From positions 5,795,729-5,859,728 of the forward strand of contig OX453277.1 in assembly GCA_949710005.1 (NCBI GenBank): a DNA stretch of 64,000 nt. Reading direction: 5' to 3'. Below, one piece after another: positions 59,354 to 64,000 of this stretch (positions are counted from its first letter, which is position 1; every line of letters begins with the position of its first letter). Both the position numbers and the translations under genes were made by a program. The stretch is from Ricordea florida (lineage: Eukaryota; Cnidaria; Anthozoa; Corallimorpharia; Ricordeidae). A model generated the notes under the pieces. It was given only the letters and a program-made list of their open reading frames with translations, ran no database searches and was not told where the DNA came from.

Positions 59354-60210
59354 TTATTTTACCCGCTTCCCTCTCCAGAAGACAGGGTTGCGTCTTTCTT
59401 TGCCGATAACACTGCTTACTGATCGACGAAGCTTCTTTCTTTCCTTGACATGCGCACGGGTTCCTTCGTTTCTCTTTGTCTCTTTGTCACTCTACACAAC
59501 AAATAAAATCTCACGTGAGGATGTTCGTTTTTGTTGGGGGTAGGGGTGGGAGGAATGTGGAATAGAAGGTGTCAATCCCCAGGGTCAGGTAGGACAGTTC
59601 ACAAAACCGTACTAAGCATTGGAGTCGCATTCTTACTGGAACCACTTGCGGGCTATAAAATCGTGGTCGTATTGAAGAAGTGGATCTAACAACGCGGTTG
59701 AGGTAGTTAAACTCACTAGGTCAAGTGTACAGACAAACCTAAGCATATTGTTACAATGCATAACCTACAAGCTGCAAACGGAAAAGAAGCCAATGTAGGC
59801 TTTTTGTATTTCTCATGGACGGGGATGTCACTTGATAGTCGGCCTCACCAGACAATCAACTCTTTTGAAGATGGCCTCAGTTATAACAAGGTATCTTTGG
59901 GGACTGGCTTATTAGAGTTGGGTGACAGAATAGAGGTTTATTATATCTGTATCTTTTGTTAAGTTTTGCTGATCAAAGCGGAAAATTACAAGCGGGAAAT
60001 ACGCCCATCTTGCCAGCTCGGGTAGCCAATCAGAACTCAGGGTTCGTTTCATATTTCCTGCTCGCGGAACCAGCTTATTAATAAACTCACCTTTCTCACT
60101 TTAAAAGTGATTTCCTTTTCTCTAAGAGAGGAACCAATGGATGTGATTACACCGGAACTCTCTTCGTGCTTTAAACGCTCTCCGAGGGATTCCCTAGCAA
60201 AACAAGAAGG
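59354..60210 (-). CDS. NOL10: NOL10, last two exons (copy B), rest beyond the Polinton-like insertion
   Basis: Minus-strand exons 60210-60091 (120 nt, ARESLGERLKHEESSG ... EITFKVRK) and 59491-59354 (138 nt, HVKERKKLRRSVSSVIGKER ... stop at 59354-59356) match the C-terminus of NOL10, a nucleolar rRNA-processing factor. Both are open and phase 0. The next upstream exon, expected at about 61.95 kb by comparison with 30717-30905, is replaced by a Polinton-like element starting at 61850. If that element sits in an intron, the remaining exons lie beyond the window and this may be the functional copy, since copy A is truncated. If not, this is also a fragment. Confidence 0.7.
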
Positions 60211-61849
60211 CTCCACATAAGAATAAATTGTTTGCACTTTTCTCATATTCAACGGAACATAAAATAAGCCACTAAATAACATGTCAACACTGAGCTGTTT
60301 AACAGTTCTACCAGCTACGTTTTTCTTCGCCTTTTTCTAGTCAACACGCAAATTGGAGACTTATACACCTTATTCCAAAATGGCTTCCATTTAAATATTC
60401 TTTTGTTTTTATTCAAGTTATCCCGTCGTTCTTAAGCTAAAATTCAAATGAATATTTTACCTTGAACGAGGCATCAAGGTCTAATTTAAATAAACACAAA
60501 AGAACATATAAAAGGCGGCCATTTTAGAATAAGTCATATAACCTCCCCACTCTTTCTCTCTGCTGATCTGAAGATGTTCAATTGCTGTCGCCATTATTTG
60601 TCATCATACAGCTATTGCTTCCAAGATTAATGGTTAAATTCGATGATACTTGTAATAATAATAATAATAATAATGATAATGACGATGATGATGACAATGG
60701 TTAGAAGTTATTTACATAGCGCCAAAATCCAAAAGTCCAATGGCGCTTTACAAAACAGACTTTTAAGAAACAAGGAAAACAAAACAATATACAAGTACAG
60801 AATAATTTCAAAAGAATTAATGACGTAGAAGAAAGAAAAGAATTAATGCATAAAAAAGCGTGCTTAAAAAGTAGCGAAGGAAAATTCATGAGAGTCAGAC
60901 GATGGAGAATTCCTCAACATGGGGGCGGAGACAGAAAAATATGTATTGTTATGTTCCTAGACTTTCACTCAACCAAACAGGGACTGCCATTGGCTGAATC
61001 TTGGTCAGGTGGCCTTGACTATATTTAACAGTTATCAGAAATTGAGGTGAATAGTCGCAGAAAAGTCACCATTCATCGAGACTAAAGAGAATAATTGTTT
61101 TAGTATATACCAATCAAATACCCTTAGATATTAAACACAACCGTTGAGAAATTTAATTGTTGAAGAGTAATTCGTAACATAGAGAAACTAGATTTTATTT
61201 TGCAAATGCAGTTTCATTGAGTCGTTCATTTGCGCTATTGTTTGGTCTTCCCCAGGTCAACGTTTCATCGTGGTTTTGTTTTGCTTAATTTACCAAGTGA
61301 CAACTCTCTTAAACAGCTCTAAAGCGAGAATCAACGGGTTCATGTACGACGATATTGTGTGGAATAAGTGTTTTATTATATGTATAAGCCCTCGATTGTG
61401 AAAAATTGGAGCTAGGTTGTACAACAAGGATTAACGTTGTTGTTCGTAAACAGAACCATGTTGTCGACCCGACATGTTGTCGAGTAGCCTGCGTAGAAGT
61501 CTTTTCCATTTCCTTTCGGGCAAGCGGGAGTCGCGCGAGGACACGGGGCAAAGAGGTAATAAGTAATGGCAGGGGGAGGGGTAGGGAAGGAAAGGAATTC
61601 CTCCCCACACCCTCCCCCCGTTCCTAACCTTTTGCTCTCGCATCATGCCTTCGCGCGACTTCCCCTTGGTTCCAGAGGAAACGGAAAAGACTGTCACGCA
61701 GGCTAGTTGTCGAGCCGATGTTGACGAGCCGATGTTGACGAGTCCGGCTTTTTTGGGTACTTTGTAAACTATTCATTAAGCGTATTTAAGAATGAAATTT
61801 GTGTTCTTACTAGTACACAAATTGTTTTGATTCGCTTTCTTTGTCTTTG
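60211..61849. other. NOL10-B intron
   Basis: Collinear with 29026-30607, including the reversed retroelement tail. No exon seen. Confidence 0.6.
60648..60830 (-). mobile_element. Retroelement 3' tail, reverse orientation (copy B)
   Basis: Orthologous to 29425-29610, with a longer (AAT)n run. Confidence 0.6.
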
Positions 61850-61884
61850 AGTAGTATATTGGAGTAATTATACCCGGATTTTAT

Positions 61885-62060
61885 TTTATCAGAGATTTAT
61901 CAGAGATTTATCCAGAGATTTTACCAAGAAATTAATTTTGATATCAAGATTTTATCAGAGATTTATCAGAGATTTATCCAGAGATTTTACCAAGAAATTA
62001 ATTTTGATATCAAGATTTTATCAGAGATTTATCAGAGATTTTATCAATTAATTTCTTGGT
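61885..62060 (+). repeat. 66-bp subterminal repeats with an inverted partner
   Basis: TTTATCAGAGATTTATCAGA starts at 61885, 61951 and 62017. ACCAAGAAATTAATT in the units is matched by AATTAATTTCTTGGT at 62046-62060, which could form a stem. Confidence 0.85.
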
Positions 62061-62151
62061 TAATAAAGTATCACCAAATAAAAAAATAAATAAAAAAATT
62101 TGAATTTCTAAAAAAACAGATTTAAAGAAATAATAATATAATAGAAAATTG

Positions 62152-64000
62152 ATGGACAAAGTCAAAGTCAAGGAATTGAAACAACTTGCTCGAGAGCAGG
62201 GTATTAAAGGATATTATCGAATGAAAAAAGCCGAACTCATTGAAGCTCTGGGTAATGTGACAGACCTCAGAAATAATATCCCCAACCAACCACAAAGACC
62301 TAGAACTAAAACTCCTCAACCCCAACCCACCCCAGCACCTAGAACTAAAACTCCTCAACCCCAACCCACCCCAGCACCTAGAACTAAAACTCCTCAACCC
62401 CAACCCACCCCAGCACCTAGAACTAAAACTCCTCAACCCCAACCCACCCCAGCACCTAGAACTAAAACTCCTCAACCCCAACCCACCCCAGCACCTAGAA
62501 CTAAAACTCCTCAACCCCAACCCACCCCAGCACCTAGAACTAAAACTCCTCAACCCCAACCCACCCCAGCACCTAGAACTAAAACTCCTCAACCCCAACC
62601 CACCCCAGCACCTAGAACTAAAACTCCTCAACCCCAACCCACCCCAGCACCTAGAACTAATATCCCCAACCAGCCACAAAGACCCATACCTAAAACAAAC
62701 AAAACTTTTACTTGGACAAAGAATAAGACATTCAAAGTGGCGGACCGAGTTAAGTTTTATGAATCGCTTACGGATCTCACCAATAAAAATATTTCCAACC
62801 AGCCGAAAAGACCCATCCCAACCCCCAGAAAAAATATTGTATCTACTTTTATAGATAGTGGCAATCGGTTAGTGAACACCACCCCTAAAACAACGAACAA
62901 AACTTTTAGTTGGATAAAGAATAAGACATTCAAAGTGGTGGACCGAGTTAAGTTTTATGAATCGCTTACGGATCTCACCAATAAAAATATCATCAAACCG
63001 ATAAAAAATATCACCAACCAGCAGCAAAGACCTATCCCAGCCCCTAGAAAAAATATTCCCAACCAGCAGCAAAGACCTATCCCAGCCACACGTACTAAAA
63101 AAGCTGAACCAAACAAACGACGACCTCCAACAAAACTTATAGTCAGACCACTAAAACCACCAGAAGCTGAATTAGATGAAAGGGAAGTACAAACCCCACC
63201 AAACCTAAATCGCCACGAAGTTAATGCTGATCTGAATAATGACTTATCAAACATGATTTTTAACAAACTCAAACCGGACATAGAGATGCGTTCAAGGATT
63301 GTTTACGGTTTTACGGCTAGAATTCATCGTGGGAGTGGAGAAATAGTTGGTTATGAGAAAACCCTTCGTGGGGAGGGGACTTTTACAAGTTTATCTGAAA
63401 TAGAGGCTTATATAAAAAGGTGTGAGACCAAAAGGCTAGATTTGGAGAATGCAGAAGTGTGGAGTAGCGCATATCTACCAGCAACAGAGGTTGTTGAAAC
63501 CCCAGGCGTCTACCAGGGTAGGGTTGAGTTCACTAGGATTATTATAAAAGTTATTCACAGCAATGAGCCACTAATGGGGTGTGGACCATTACCAGATTGG
63601 CTACGTAATAAGAAATGCATTCACGCCGTAGATGATAAGAACGACAATCTATGTGTCTGGAGGTGTCTAGCTATTTACATGGGGTATCGTGATGAGAAAC
63701 CTAGACCTGCCGAGGACACTACAAGAAAGGCTCTAAAACTAGCCCGAGATTTTTATGATAACCAAGAATTGAAACCTTCAGACGTGAGGGCGACGAAACC
63801 TGTTGATTTTGAGGGTATTGCTAAGATGTTTTCTGTTAACATCCGTCTGTATGAACCAAAAGACCAAAAGGTTTGGAAACTAGTGTTCGGAAAAGACCAG
63901 TTCAAAACGAATTTACCATGTGTAGATATCGGACTATATAATGGACACTGTTTTTACATCAAGAATATAGAGCTGTTAACTGAACTCTGGGAATGTTCTG
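62152..64000 (+). CDS. Polinton-type PolB protein, N-terminal part (open at window end)
   Basis: ATG at 62152; open for at least 616 codons with no intron, running off the window. Residues 1-35 form a Rho-N/SAP-like domain (KELKQLAREQGIKGYYRMKK). Residues 51-167 are nine perfect 13-residue Pro-rich repeats (RTKTPQPQPTPAP). A Pro/Lys/Asn-rich linker follows with a duplicated segment TFKVVDRVKFYESLTDLTNK (first copy has A for the second V). The region from about residue 498 (NDNLCVWRCLAIYMGYR, then ARDFYDNQELKPSDVRATK, FEGIAKMFSVNIRLYEP and LYNGHCFYIKNIELL) resembles the segment preceding the polymerase core in Maverick/Polinton and related protein-primed B-family polymerases of cnidarians. The polymerase motifs themselves would lie downstream, so the catalytic call is inference. 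Confidence 0.65.
   Translation, partial: MDKVKVKELKQLAREQGIKGYYRMKKAELIEALGNVTDLRNNIPNQPQRPRTKTPQPQPTPAPRTKTPQPQPTPAPRTKTPQPQPTPAPRTKTPQPQPTPAPRTKTPQPQPTPAPRTKTPQPQPTPAPRTKTPQPQPTPAPRTKTPQPQPTPAPRTKTPQPQPTPAPRTNIPNQPQRPIPKTNKTFTWTKNKTFKVADRVKFYESLTDLTNKNISNQPKRPIPTPRKNIVSTFIDSGNRLVNTTPKTTNKTFSWIKNKTFKVVDRVKFYESLTDLTNKNIIKPIKNITNQQQRPIPAPRKNIPNQQQRPIPATRTKKAEPNKRRPPTKLIVRPLKPPEAELDEREVQTPPNLNRHEVNADLNNDLSNMIFNKLKPDIEMRSRIVYGFTARIHRGSGEIVGYEKTLRGEGTFTSLSEIEAYIKRCETKRLDLENAEVWSSAYLPATEVVETPGVYQGRVEFTRIIIKVIHSNEPLMGCGPLPDWLRNKKCIHAVDDKNDNLCVWRCLAIYMGYRDEKPRPAEDTTRKALKLARDFYDNQELKPSDVRATKPVDFEGIAKMFSVNIRLYEPKDQKVWKLVFGKDQFKTNLPCVDIGLYNGHCFYIKNIELLTELWECS
62302..62652 (+). repeat. 39-bp coding tandem repeat, nine perfect units
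   Basis: Nine identical 39-base units (351 bases) encode the Pro-rich 13-residue repeat. Perfect identity implies very recent expansion. It also keeps the opposite strand open. Confidence 0.97.

Larger units (their letters stand above)
61850..64000 (+). mobile_element. Left end of a Maverick/Polinton-type element (runs off the window)
   Basis: Collinearity with copy A breaks after TTTGTCTTTG at 61849, and the new sequence begins AGTAGTATATTGGAGTAATT; Polintons are known for AG...CT-type ends and 6-bp target duplications. Subterminal 66-bp repeats (61885-62045) precede a long intron-free ORF with a PolB-type N-terminal region. The other end, the target duplication and the integrase/capsid genes lie outside the window, so the class rests on the ORF and the terminus. 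Confidence 0.6.

Noticed and set aside
62145-62152. AAAATTGA, the mimivirus early-promoter octamer, at the start of the last ORF
   Set aside because: It overlaps the ATG instead of lying 50-100 bases upstream, so it is most likely chance in AT-rich sequence.
62122-62679. 185-aa minus-strand ORF with FSSRCWGGLGLRS repeats
   Set aside because: It is the antisense shadow of the nine perfect 39-bp repeats in the plus-strand PolB-like ORF.

Overview
The window looks like nuclear DNA of an anthozoan cnidarian, most likely a stony coral. The evidence is intron-rich genes with GT/AG borders, several tRNA-derived SINE families with (ATT/ATC)n tails, many TTAA-flanked DNA elements, and cell-surface proteins built from collagen, Ig, sushi and uromodulin-type D8C modules. 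The species call is inference.

Layout. (1) 1-2.68 kb: the start of a Ly6/uPAR-type secreted-protein gene, broken after its second exon begins. (2) 2.66-4.10 kb: a very AT-rich, intron-free island with two ORFs that look like giant-virus or Polinton-like virus genes. It ends at a 200-N scaffold gap (4096-4295). (3) 4.30-30.6 kb: copy A of a segmental duplication. It holds receptor gene A1 (5' end lost in the gap), a nest of mobile elements (8.9-16.0 kb), receptor gene A2, and on the minus strand a 5'-truncated NOL10 copy (nucleolar protein 10) that runs to 37.38 kb. (4) 37.39-37.89 kb: the probable duplication junction. (5) 37.89-61.85 kb: copy B, with receptor gene B1 (broken), receptor gene B2 (intact, 642 aa), and the last two NOL10 exons. 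(6) 61.85-64.0 kb: the left end of a Maverick/Polinton-type element inserted in a NOL10 intron. Its first ORF (PolB-like N-terminal region) runs off the window.

The receptors share one architecture: short cytosolic N-terminus, one signal-anchor helix (type II), Gly-X-Y collagen stretch, three I-set Ig domains, one sushi/CCP domain, and one C-terminal D8C domain. Downstream of exon 1 every intron is phase 1, and the last sushi cysteine codon is split by an intron. A1/B1 and A2/B2 pair by position, so an older tandem duplication (1 versus 2) preceded the A/B duplication. The copies are decaying differently: A2 lost most of its collagen exon, B1 has two frameshifts, B2 lost an Ig cysteine, and NOL10-A has a frameshift and no WD40 half.

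Mobile DNA explains most other A/B differences: a 4.36-kb TTAA-flanked element carrying a P2X7-ballast-domain gene nested in a foldback element (A only), a 1.43-kb TTAA element (A only), a dead Crypton-type tyrosine recombinase with a SINE inside it (B only), and a 67-bp minisatellite that grew from about 5 units in A to about 45 in B.
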